DNA of 64,000 nucleotides, taken from assembly GCA_027922465.2 (NCBI GenBank), contig BQMF02000045.1, forward strand, positions 124,001 to 188,000, given 5' to 3'. Shown in pieces: positions 59,901-64,000 of this stretch. How positions within the stretch are numbered: position 1 is the first letter of the stretch; each line of letters begins with the position of its first letter. The notes under the pieces are model-generated. The model was not told the DNA's origin. It ran no database searches and saw only the letters and a list, made by a program, of their open reading frames with translations. This DNA comes from Turritopsis dohrnii. Lineage: Eukaryota > Cnidaria > Hydrozoa > Anthoathecata > Oceaniidae. The translations under genes were made by a program, and so were the position numbers.

Positions 59901-61907
59901 AAGGCGCGCGATGTCACCCACCTACTTTTTTTCGACCTTTCACTCGAATTTGGGTATTAAAACATTCTTTGAAAACAGTTTTTTTAACTTACCCAAGTTT
60001 CTCTTTGTGGAAATCCTGGTTAAAGGGTAAAGGGAGCTGGAAACTAAGATGCCTTTTAATTTCACTGAATAACATTAAAACGAGTCCTACTGGTACTACT
60101 AATGTTTTCATATTCTTTCGTTAGGTGAAGAAATGAATTCGTATAACGAACGGTACTTCAAAATTACCTTAGCAACGGTGGTCGTTCTCCCTACAGCAAA
60201 TTGGTGAATGATCACTTAATATACCTAGTTATGTTTTGTATCAATTGAGCACGAAAACTAATAGGTTGAGCATGTTTTTTATTGCATTGAAATCTTCCAT
60301 TGGAAATTCTATTGAAAAGCCTCATGGTTTCTCCATCGTTGATGCTTCAAGCAGTTCATTCATTGAAACAACATGATTATGCAATACCACCTGCACTATT
60401 CAAACTGGAAACATTTAGTTCATTATTTTTATTGCACATTATTAGACTCGTTTTAAATGGAGACAAAAGGAACAAAAAAAATATTCAGTGCTTTTTTAAA
60501 AAGTTTTAAAAGTTCTAACAATGACTTTATATGCGCGATTAAAAGCGCGTCTGAGCTAGCTCTAGGAGCACTTTAGCGAGTGCTAGCGTGATCGCACTCC
60601 TCATAATGAGAAGACTGTAAACCAGACACGTCTCTTTAATTTTACTACAAGTCAAGCAAACCACATGCGAATCATTGCTGTGTATAATTTTGATTTTTGA
60701 GCAGGGTCTTTTGTTACAAAACGTGAGAGAACTAAACCTTTTTCATGTGATTTGTCGTTGACTTACATAGTTATGTTATTTGTTTTTTGCAAACTTCTGT
60801 AAACAAGCATGTTTGTTGGTTAAAATAAATGAAGCTATACATGATAATTCAAATAATTCAACCTAAATTCGACCTGATTCCGTCCTTAATTCGGCCAAAT
60901 TCGTTCCTTATGAAAATTCGACTCTTCACCAATTCGTCCCTTTCACTTCAACAAAATCGGAAAAAAATTGTTTATTAAAACAAAAAGGACGATAATTTTT
61001 CGTCCCAATTCGTTCTTTTACTGGACGAACATTTTGAGACGATCCCTAACACTCTCCATCACTTAATAAAAATGAAACTGGCATTAACAAATTATTTTAA
61101 TTTATGTTTTATACCCAAGTAATCGTAGATCACACCTTTTTCTATTTTATACAACAACATTTTTATGCAACTGTTTCAAGTCACCCCCGCACGATAAATT
61201 TCAGTAAGTGTATTTTCTGAAGCAATAACTTGAGATGGCATGCATCAATTAGTTTGAACACTTCGTTATCTGAAAGAAAAAAGATGAATGGACCTTTTTT
61301 CAAAATTTCATAGTAATTACTTTCTTAGATTAAAAGTTATGAGCAGATCTTTTCAAAAAACAGCAAATTTTGTTTCAAGTCACCCCGTTTTACGGTATGA
61401 CCCCAAATCGAAACGTTATGCCACCCAGACCCCCCAAATAGCTGCCATGGTTAGTAAAGCTAAGAACAAAATTAAACACAATTCAGGTTGAAAAAGTCTG
61501 AAAAAATAAGAACAGCCAGCCAGATTTTATATACTGGTTCTTAAAAAAAAAGTGTGTAATTTGAAGAAATGCACTTCACTGCATATAGCATATAGCTTTT
61601 ATAAAGCAGTAAGGAAAGTTGTATGTGTTAAGTTTTGGTTGAGTTGTCTAACTGAAGAGCCAATTACTAAAAAACAAAAAAAGGGGCAGAGCCTGCTCCT
61701 TTCGTTTTTGTTTTCGTTTTTGTTTGTTCTTAAAAAAGGAGGAAGAGGGTGTATATATAGCTGCTTCTGCACACAATCGAGTTGATTTTTAAACCATCTA
61801 TGAGGAAAATTTGTAGCTTAAAAGGCTGTAGAGCAGGAGAAAGAAATTGCACAAATGTTGCAAATGTCTTGACCAGATACCTCTAATCTCACATGCAGAT
61901 TGCTCAT
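14938..61907 (-). CDS. Divergent dynein heavy chain-like protein (DNHD1-type), whole gene
   Basis: 81 coding exons on the minus strand, about 4,950 codons, ATG at 61907 and stop at 14938. Reading phase is consistent at every junction except one apparent 1-nt shift inside exon 24404-25162. Order: tail, linker, AAA1 to AAA4, coiled-coil stalk with microtubule-binding tip, AAA5, AAA6, C-terminal domain. This is the plan of dynein heavy chains, which convert ATP hydrolysis at AAA1 into movement on microtubules. Here AAA1 has lost its P-loop and both Walker B acids, AAA2 and AAA4 have lost their P-loops, and only AAA3 keeps one. Length and degeneration fit DNHD1, a divergent animal dynein-like protein that in mammals is linked to sperm flagella; this assignment is inferred. 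An axonemal heavy chain that decayed independently is the alternative. No in-frame stops are seen, so the protein is probably functional but not a normal motor. Separate entries give the exons by domain. Confidence 0.85.
15096..18461 (-). CDS. Dynein-like gene: C-terminal domain exons
   Basis: Exons 18216-18461, 17857-18131, 17151-17361, about 16626-16779, 16017-16228, 15506-15660 and 15096-15243. They match the family in order: NTYGSKFTDF (family YGGRVTD), a linker with IPVPPANIKPYNYLMW, LNSILRKAKEALQMID, DYLEEAKALSMNITPPCW (family LEE...VPxxW), then TSSLHLCGASLVFDG (family VxGLxLEGAxW) and LKYHCPVYWKQ (family L..CPVY). The donor of exon 16626-16779 was chosen so that the conserved Trp is kept and the stop created by the nearer GT is avoided. 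An eight-residue unit RLSVNMQE/RLSVNMKD is repeated in tandem in exon 17857-18131. The domain is more degenerate than in motor dyneins. Confidence 0.75.
17691..17817. mobile_element. Short inverted-repeat element, ACCCAGTGGG family, copy 2
   Basis: Lies in the intron between exons 17857-18131 and 17151-17361. It begins CTTCCCAGTAGACAAAT, ends TTTTGCTAACTGGGTTA and shares the interior phrases CACGAAGGAGTA and ATGCTCTTCGCCGCAGTGAC with the other copies. Confidence 0.6.
18926..19023. repeat. Two tandem copies of a ~53-bp unit
   Basis: In an intron of the dynein-like gene. GAATACCATGCAGAAGCCAA plus TGAAATTAAGCAAAGG(C/A)CGTT occurs twice in direct orientation with one difference in the shared core. 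Confidence 0.85.
19324..21022 (-). CDS. Dynein-like gene: AAA6 exons
   Basis: Exons 20580-21022, 19740-19923 and 19324-19490. The first has WRYLSLLLLKSVRPDRLYHA, equivalent to the LxxLRPDR motif that opens AAA6, and KRPVLIVNDTDRYDGVDIV, where conventional dyneins have PLIFVLSPGADP. The second has DDYLIIEDLHLVHRDIVERL (family WVxLQNxHLxxxW). The third has SNWRIFFITNNCDNLRQPML (family FRLWLTSEP) and FTNNMVTSLQ (family PxGLKANL). AAA6 has no ATPase role in other dyneins. Confidence 0.85.
20228..20434. mobile_element. Inverted-repeat element (~207 bp)
   Basis: The left end reads GACCTTTTCATGAATTACGT and the right end, reverse-complemented, GACCTTTTCATGAATTGCGT; the match extends inward across CA-TACAAACA-CG-CTCGTTT. 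It lies in the intron between exons 20580-21022 and 19740-19923. No target duplication is clear, and it has no coding capacity. Confidence 0.75.
21023..22324. other. Large intron of the dynein-like gene
   Basis: 1.3 kb without coding signal. An (AAAT)/(AAAC) microsatellite lies next to the acceptor of exon 20580-21022 at about 21025-21075. Confidence 0.6.
22325..25162 (-). CDS. Dynein-like gene: end of stalk to AAA5 exons, with an apparent frameshift
   Basis: Exons 24404-25162, 23647-24005, 23191-23452, 22665-22782 and 22325-22440. The first starts with STWRNNLSYLENEK and GCSVYLAPYSYAFRKDIL (family GDxLLAxAxIxYxGxFxxxxR), then TLFLIDPMNRF (family LMIDPQxQA). After the codons for LIKLPDQ (about 24655) similarity continues one frame over (PTKVQKFFPLQVPGTS, then LVVCNIDETIDTVFYP, family VLLENVxExLDPxLEP). 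The exon length, 759 nt, is one base short of what its border phases need. The second exon has FKLILVSRLNSPRIASQYAS (family LxLTTxLxNPxxxPE) and VINFAPNSD (family INFxVT). Confidence 0.8.
22495..22650. repeat. Minisatellite, about six units of 24-30 bp
   Basis: In the intron between exons 22665-22782 and 22325-22440. The unit is TTGTTCGTAGAGAGTGGGCG plus GAAA, with A-run length variation; the outermost copy on the right is diverged. The repeats fill nearly the whole intron. Confidence 0.85.
25351..27604 (-). CDS. Dynein-like gene: stalk coiled coil and microtubule-binding tip exons
   Basis: Exons 27448-27604, 27331-27363 (11 codons), 27091-27162, 26836-27010, 26217-26283, 25959-26126, 25555-25669 and 25351-25476. 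The first exons form an outgoing coil (HITKTLETAELSLSNIAQMK; ITEEQIRLVEKTKKQIKKL). In the middle KSPTSDLTWNKGAKRIMANL corresponds to the WxxAKxxL segment, and YINRPHFVAGYLKNRTNNAA plus GSLVLYVRGVVRYN corresponds to FxPxxVxxxSxAAxxLCxWVxxxxxY of the microtubule-binding tip. The return coil follows (DSIKERLTAMESKLKELNKR). The stalk architecture is intact although the ATPase units are not, which suggests microtubule binding may be kept. Confidence 0.85.
27919..30140 (-). CDS. Dynein-like gene: AAA4 exons, P-loop lost
   Basis: Exons 30021-30140, 29867-29941, 29436-29678, 28766-28971, 28249-28415 and 27919-28069. RLIYRLLQVVQSSFLSGHSM matches the helix before the AAA4 P-loop (HIxRIxRxLxxP). At the P-loop position, where the family has GVGGSGKQSL, this protein reads IIAEGYPASIPAWMNL, so the Gly-Lys-Ser/Thr core is gone. 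Walker B is replaced by ILLVVNELDLFDD. Later blocks fit: FLQQGLLTHLFNDEEKNGI, VRVVITFSSLSEDF (family VLCMSPxG), VYLPHWSKRELVDFA (family WFxxWPxxAL) and VVTNNNFELFIE (family YVTPxxYLEFI). Confidence 0.85.
29351..29425. repeat. Perfect 24-bp inverted repeat (hairpin) beside a splice donor
   Basis: AGTTTTTAGACTTTATCCAA plus AGAT is followed after about 23 bp by its exact reverse complement, with CATAA/TTATG extending the stem into the loop. On the minus strand it begins about ten bases inside the intron that follows exon 29436-29678. Confidence 0.85.
30476..30552. repeat. Minisatellite, three 21-bp units
   Basis: ACATGACACATGCTATTGCT is repeated three times with one base between the copies, preceded by degenerate ATGACACATAACAC sequence, in an intron of the dynein-like gene. 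Confidence 0.9.
30734..32666 (-). CDS. Dynein-like gene: AAA3 exons, the one intact P-loop
   Basis: Exons 32559-32666, 32159-32443, 31841-32049, 31218-31484 and 30734-30902. FILSGPCGCGKSSLLQTLLL is a perfect Walker A motif (GxxGxGKS). Walker B reads KLVCWIENIHQGW where motor dyneins have FxDDLNMP, so the two acids became Glu and Asn. Next come ELIYQLVHHGGAYNPLKNEW (family ELLRQxxDxGGxYD) and FVITYNPNFAPASHKSFAKL (family VxAMxPPGGGRxxVxxR). KRFHYVLNMRTLKKITE matches the family's KSHYxFNLRDLSRV. AAA3 normally gates the motor by its nucleotide state; nucleotide binding without fast hydrolysis is a reasonable inference here. Confidence 0.88.
31085..31194. mobile_element. Short inverted-repeat element, ACCCAGTGGG family, copy 3
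   Basis: In the intron between exons 31218-31484 and 30734-30902. It runs from TACCCAGTGGTCAAAACCAT to ACTTTACCCACTGGGTG and nearly fills that part of the intron. Confidence 0.7.
32966..34695 (-). CDS. Dynein-like gene: AAA2 exons, P-loop lost
   Basis: Exons 34586-34695, 34177-34334, 33864-34059, 33217-33477 and 32966-33130. The P-loop position reads LVLTSCNIRLAWSCIHAYLA in place of GPTGxGKS. Around it the AAA2 fold is recognisable: VDIISPMILAPGELFGYFDQ (family INPKAxxxxELxGxxD), HHFVIVDGNISSQEEQLMF (family WIVFDGPVDAxWIEN), so the Walker B Asp is still present. The donor at 33216 (GTAGGT) is the one that keeps the phase into the next exon, AVSSQVEITSDYDN. Confidence 0.82.
34780..37150 (-). 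CDS. Dynein-like gene: AAA1 exons, ATPase residues lost
   Basis: Exons 36233-37150, 35960-36089, 35344-35880 and 34780-35076. VTWQYGYEFQGVGGSLLSLS matches the family's FxYGYEYLGNxxRLVITPLT that opens AAA1. The P-loop (GPAGTGKTET in motor dyneins) is replaced by IRGKK joined to GETNSYLVE, which lacks the GxxGxGKT pattern. Then comes SGSWISFKNIETLHPTLLSV, aligned with the family's GxWxCFDEFNRIxxxxLSVV: both Walker B acids are gone (Asp-Glu to Lys-Asn). The C-terminal part has ALRNTLIPALHLSEIPLFEK (family ALRDxNLPKxLxxDxxLF) followed by an acidic run (NEEEEEED). Exon 36233-37150 is by far the largest internal exon and carries a low-complexity insertion near its start. Confidence 0.88.
37813..44109 (-). 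CDS. Dynein-like gene: linker (DHC_N2) exons
   Basis: Exons 43969-44109, 43760-43882, 43556-43683, 43321-43405, 43064-43213, 42813-42874, 42448-42495, 42201-42372, 41522-41842, 41235-41363, 41096-41158, 39040-39183, 38818-38953, 38205-38348 and 37813-37958. Diagnostic blocks: LVLLHQVWQTYK, MEDLGKASLRPRHWKQLLRL (family LxxxxLRxRHWxxL), the helix NMLKLYEEIWLSKTFEM, and LLLLLSAEEAHFLLSHGYDP (family FPRFFFLSxxELLxxLSxxxDP). The family's Phe-Phe-Phe core is replaced by Leu. The linker is the lever that moves in motor dyneins. Exon 41235-41363 uses a GC donor. Confidence 0.85.
39184..41095. other. 1.9-kb intron of the dynein-like gene
   Basis: No coding exon in the expected frame and no clear repeat. 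The flanking exons 41096-41158 and 39040-39183 join in phase 0, so no exon is required here. Confidence 0.5.
44180..44285. mobile_element. Short inverted-repeat element, ACCCAGTGGG family, partial copy 4
   Basis: In the intron between exons 44307-44457 and 43969-44109. Only the right end is clear (TGCACTTTGCCGCAGTG, then TTCCCACTGGGAAAC); the left end is diverged. Confidence 0.5.
44307..53491 (-). CDS. Dynein-like gene: N-terminal tail (DHC_N1) exons
   Basis: Exons 53467-53491 (25 nt), 52241-52367, 51300-51657, 50937-51062, 50775-50852, 50161-50309, 49753-49861, 49539-49660, 48939-49293, 48785-48853, 48593-48712, 48281-48448, 48101-48204, 47707-47785, 47370-47633, 46584-46819, 45957-46176, 45535-45717, 45006-45089, 44723-44904 and 44307-44457. 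MEMDERLRWIEARVASSL and KHLLHNEENRYSLLNFLS resemble the first residues of axonemal heavy chains (RLxxxxxxVxxSL and EENxxxxxxFL). Further in: VVHILETTLIGWIKQIK, FRPMMHTLLLVWTYSGYYHQ, SRLNSFMERCNDALELVEVT and LPPIADQLLWLRSLLGRLE, all standard tail blocks. The tail mediates dimerisation and binding to intermediate and light chains in other dyneins. Confidence 0.85.
45349..45388. repeat. 14-bp inverted repeat
   Basis: ATCATAGCATGCC and GGCATGCTATGAT are separated by a 13-bp AT-rich loop, in an intron of the dynein-like gene. Confidence 0.8.
52711..52782 (-). tRNA. tRNA-like relic (SINE head or tRNA pseudogene)
   Basis: On the minus strand GCAGCGATGGTGTAGTGGTT begins like a tRNA with an A box (TGGTGTAGTGGTTAGTAC), and 35 nt later TGTTCGAGTCC matches a B box. 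Spacing fits a tRNA of about 72 nt and resembles tRNA-His or -Glu. The acceptor, anticodon and T stems do not pair well, so it is probably a pseudogene or the head of a tRNA-derived SINE. It lies in intron 2 of the dynein-like gene. Confidence 0.5.
53772..55681. mobile_element. Nested TIR element X with TAGACGTTTT arrays
   Basis: The left end is GGGATCGTCTCCAAAATGTG and the right end, reverse-complemented, GGGATCGTTTCCAAAATGTG. The flanks CAA and TAA suggest a degraded 3-bp TAA duplication. Just inside both ends are clusters of AAACGTCT/AGACGTTT motifs; near 55470-55555 a unit GACGTTTTAGACGTTTTAAT plus CGTTAGGCACTTTT is tandemly repeated. The element carries the 395-bp element copy 2 and has no recognised ORF. 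Confidence 0.8.
54673..55067. mobile_element. 395-bp inverted-repeat element, copy 2
   Basis: Same ends and same length as the copy at 13159-13553, about 97% identical by eye. Here the flanking TAA is perfectly duplicated on both sides. It is inserted inside element X. Confidence 0.92.
55683..56402. other. Segment of element W between X and Y
   Basis: No established gene. A plus-strand start near 56310 opens a protein-like stretch (MDQFLKEIYSRLREARER) of about 30 codons that is cut off by the left end of element Y; it may be a decayed fragment of a coding sequence of W. Confidence 0.3.
56741..57246. repeat. 506-bp direct repeat in element Y, copy 1
   Basis: Starts AAGTGATGTTAATTATAAGA and ends TTTCATATACGTGA. 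It is repeated 1,796 bp downstream; I count two differences. Confidence 0.9.
57630..57832. repeat. Diverged tandem duplication inside element Y
   Basis: GTTGCTACAAATAGAAACCG at about 57652 and GTTACTACCAATAGAAACCG at about 57775 head two related units, each followed by CAATTCTTTTTTG-like sequence and GTTGTTC. Confidence 0.65.
58537..59042. repeat. 506-bp direct repeat in element Y, copy 2
   Basis: Same orientation as the copy at 56741-57246; the two differences are an A/G in TATAAAC(A/G)AGAACC and a T/C in CTTTTT(T/C)GAAAAGG. Confidence 0.9.
59549..61046. mobile_element. Nested TIR element Z with ATTCGTCC arrays
   Basis: The left end GGGATCGTCTCAAAATGTTC is matched exactly by the inverted right end, and TAA flanks both sides as a perfect 3-bp target duplication. 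Both subterminal regions carry many copies of ATTCGTCC/ATTCGACC-type motifs (59560-59750 and 60860-61030). The central 1.1 kb is unique sequence without a recognised protein. The outermost bases are shared with element X, but the arrays differ. Confidence 0.85.
61881..61907 (-). CDS. Dynein-like gene: first coding exon (nine codons)
   Basis: ATG at 61907-61905 followed by SNLHVRLE and a GTATCT donor at 61880. It joins in phase 0 to the 25-nt exon 53467-53491 (ENCTFILE), giving an N-terminus that runs into the conserved tail. Placement rests on splice sites, phase and the absence of better exons in between, so it is a prediction. A six-codon upstream frame (MANVNK) starts at 61931 and stops three bases before this ATG. 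Confidence 0.5.
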
Positions 61908-62311
61908 TTCTCATTTGTTTACGTTCGCCATTTTGTTGTTATCGAAATACACGGTACACGTCGCTTAAATTTCAACTTTCGAAGCACCTATTTTTCCTTT
62001 ATTCTATAGGTCACTTAGTTCCGTGAAGTAACAATTAGATATGTCGTGAGCCGTGAAGATGGAGATAGAACATCATGACATGCTATTTTACAGAAAATGA
62101 AGAGAACGTTAGTATGAAGTTGTTCTATCTAAGCCTAGCCTTTCACTTTGCTGCATTTTTCTTTCATGTTTCAGTGCAGGTGAAAGTCAAAAATATCTCC
62201 TATAATGTATGCGCTAAAAACTGATAGATTTTCACCTGTTTCTGTTTAAATGGAAAGCGTTCAACTTGCGTCCATCTTTTTCTCATCGTTTTTCTGAATT
62301 TCTTATGTATA
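61908..62311 (-). promoter_or_regulatory. 5' UTR and putative promoter flank of the dynein-like gene
   Basis: Lies directly upstream of the predicted ATG. It includes the short upstream frame at 61931-61911 (MANVNK, stop). No TATA box at a convincing distance was identified, so the transcription start is not placed. Confidence 0.3.
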
Positions 62312-62314
62312 TAA

Positions 62315-63067
62315 AGGCCCCATTACACGAAAGAATAATCGTGAAGAATAAGACGATATTTTGTTATTTTTTTCTTATTCTTTCAAACTCTACACGTAGG
62401 AATTTAATAAGAATAACACGTTTGAGAAATTCAGTGTTGATTATTCTTTTATAATTCTTGAAAAAAATACACGAGAGAATTTCAAAGAATATTAAAAAAT
62501 CAAATCAAATATCAAAACAAAAAGAGCGCGCAGTACGTTATGTGTTTACAAGAGTTGAGTTTGCAATGATGTATGAAGAAGAAGAAGAAGAAGAAGTAAT
62601 AATTGCCACTTGTGCTACTATTACTTTGGCTTAACACTTAGTGATGACTTGGACAATCGCGTTGGAACAACTTTTCTTGCTCAATTGTTGCCCCGTTGTT
62701 GCTTGCCATGAATCTATTTTTTAAATAAAACCATGAGTCTGCCTAAAATTTCTCCTCAGCAGTCACATAAATCACTACTTTTTCTTCGTTTTTCGTTTAC
62801 ATCTCTTTAAATTCCCTTTAAATTTCAAAACACAATTAACTCACATGCTTTCCTATTGTTTCAATATTCTTCTCGTGGTGAATTCATTTGAATCAGTTCA
62901 AATGAATTCACGATGTGAAGAATATTGAAACAAAGAAAGTGGAAACCCCCAAGTTTTATTCGTATATAAAAATACACGAAAGAATTTTAAAAAATCTTTT
63001 AAAAATAACAGGTGCGCTCAAAATATCGCCTTATTCTTCATGATTATTCTTTCGTGTAATGGGGCCT
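62315..63067. mobile_element. TIR element with TAA target duplication (~753 bp)
   Basis: The left end is AGGCCCCATTACACGAAAGA and the right end is its inverse; the match continues through ATAATC-TGAAGAATAA-GCGATATTTTG-like sequence. TAA at 62312-62314 and 63068-63070 is a perfect duplication, pointing to PIF/Harbinger-type movement. A central palindrome near 62865-62935 (CAATATTCTTC-TCGTG-TGAATTCATTTGAA and its inverse) forms a second hairpin. A short GAA repeat lies near 62576. There is no coding capacity. Confidence 0.85.
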
Positions 63068-63070
63068 TAA

Positions 63071-63678
63071 TGTTGTTTTAAATAAAAAAGTGAGCAAGCG
63101 GGTCATGTCATGCGAGAGATGTAATATATATAGCGAATTAAAGAGAAATTTTTTTCATTAGTTTTTTTCTATCCATCTAAATTGTGCCTGCTGCCTACCG
63201 CTAGTGTAGTGCCACTATACGCAAGTAAATCATCCAAAGCTTATAAGGTAATTTTGTAACCAGGTGTCCTTTTCTCAGCTACAGCAACAAAAATTGTTCC
63301 TTGTTAGCACTGATTTCAGCTTGATTCAATTCAAGCAGTTAAATTTTTCACATAAACATTCAATAAATCAATGATATCACCCATCAGATTCATCATTCAA
63401 GAAGCATGAGTGAAATTTTTTTTGTAAAACGTTTCACCCAAAAGACGCATTGTCATTTTATTTCATTCACGTGTGTGGTTGGTGAATCATTTATAAAAGT
63501 CTGACTTTGATTTGAAGAATGTTATAGTCGGGGGCACTATGTTTTTCGTGTGCAATATTTGGTTACAAGCAATTTTATTGTTTTAAATTGTTCCGAAAGT
63601 GATTCTAAGTAGAAAAAAATATGGTGTCAATTTTTTTGAAAAAAGGGTGTGGCACTCACATGACGTCAATCAATTATA
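63071..63678. other. Intergenic spacer
   Basis: AT-rich; no gene or repeat recognised. Confidence 0.35.
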
Positions 63679-63999
63679 TCATATCATTTCTAACGTTGTC
63701 ATGGTTGCCAGATAATAAGGCGTTAGTCTTGCATAATTGATTTGGTCAAAAGCGAAAAAGTATTTGACAAAATTGTTGAGTGATGCCAGGTGGAGTTTCC
63801 AAGAGTTCTGTCTTGATGCTCTAACGAACATCAAAATTGATTCATACATTTGAAGGTATTGGCAGAAGAACTCACCTTGATACTTGAGGGTTTTCATCAG
63901 AGCTGCAATTTTGGATTCAATTTCAGCCTCCACAATACAATTAGTCATCTGTAAATGAGTGGCATTAATTTCGTCATAGCTAGCATTAACTAGATCAGG
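63679..63999 (-). CDS. Truncated coding segment of a repeat-derived protein family
   Basis: A minus-strand frame open to the window edge and stopping at 63679. Its core, WKLHLASLNNFVKYFFAFDQ followed by INYARLTPYYLATM, resembles a block (W-L-HL...PYFFAxDHxNYARxxPxYLxxM) that I associate with repeated, probably transposon-related hypothetical proteins in invertebrate genomes; this is from memory, not a search. Those proteins continue well beyond this point, so the segment is a C-terminally truncated copy or one exon of a longer unit. Confidence 0.5.
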   Translation of the reverse strand, partial: PDLVNASYDEINATHLQMTNCIVEAEIESKIAALMKTLKYQGEFFCQYLQMYESILMFVRASRQNSWKLHLASLNNFVKYFFAFDQINYARLTPYYLATMTTLEMI

Positions 64000-64000
64000 A

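Larger units (their letters stand above)
53561..61396. mobile_element. Outer TIR element W (Tc1/mariner-like ends), host of the nest
   Basis: The left end CCGTAAAGCGGGGTGACTTG and right end, reverse-complemented, CCGTAAAACGGGGTGACTTG are both flanked by TA, as in Tc1/mariner insertions. The motif GGGTGACTTGAAAC recurs just inside each end (about 53588 and about 61165 in inverted orientation). Subtracting the three inserted elements leaves about 1.5 kb. No transposase frame was recognised, so it is non-autonomous. It sits in intron 1 of the dynein-like gene. Confidence 0.75.

Noticed and set aside
61288..61491. A 67-codon plus-strand frame at the right end of element W
   Set aside because: It runs across the terminal inverted repeat and shows no protein family resemblance.

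Overview
This is animal (metazoan) nuclear DNA: AT-rich, with many short exons separated by AT-rich introns mostly of 50-500 bp, GT-AG splice sites, THAP- and hAT-type transposon remains and many miniature inverted-repeat elements. Compact introns and short elements would suit an invertebrate such as a tunicate, but the sequence alone does not fix the species.

Layout. (1) 1-5.8 kb is transposon debris: a 165-bp miniature element, a decayed THAP plus DDE transposase on the plus strand with its catalytic triad in three frames, a PHD-finger exon and a broken hAT transposase on the minus strand. (2) 6.5-11.0 kb (minus) is a four-exon gene for an unrecognised protein of about 1,300 residues, with one N-terminal zinc-finger-like motif followed by long coiled coils. 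(3) 11.0-14.9 kb is mostly non-coding, with one 395-bp miniature element (13159-13553) that has a near-identical twin 41 kb away. (4) 14.9-61.9 kb (minus) is one giant gene. I traced 81 coding exons, about 4,950 codons, for a dynein heavy chain-like protein with tail, linker, six AAA units, stalk and C-terminal domain. (5) 62-64 kb holds its 5' flank, a TIR element with a TAA target duplication and the edge of another coding unit.

The dynein-like protein is the biological centre. The overall dynein plan is complete, but the motor's ATP-handling residues are mostly gone. AAA1, normally the essential ATPase, has no recognisable P-loop and lacks the Walker B acids; AAA2 and AAA4 also lost their P-loops; only AAA3 keeps an intact one (GPCGCGKS), with an altered Walker B. 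Size and degeneration point to the DNHD1 type of divergent dynein heavy chain rather than a conventional motor.

The most unusual structure is intron 1 of this gene (53.5-61.9 kb). A nine-codon first exon and a 25-nt second exon flank a Russian-doll nest of transposons: a TA-flanked element (53561-61396) containing three further elements (53772-55681, 56403-59354, 59549-61046), one of which carries the 395-bp twin. Three of them contain arrays of different short motifs next to their ends. No transposase is visible in the nest.
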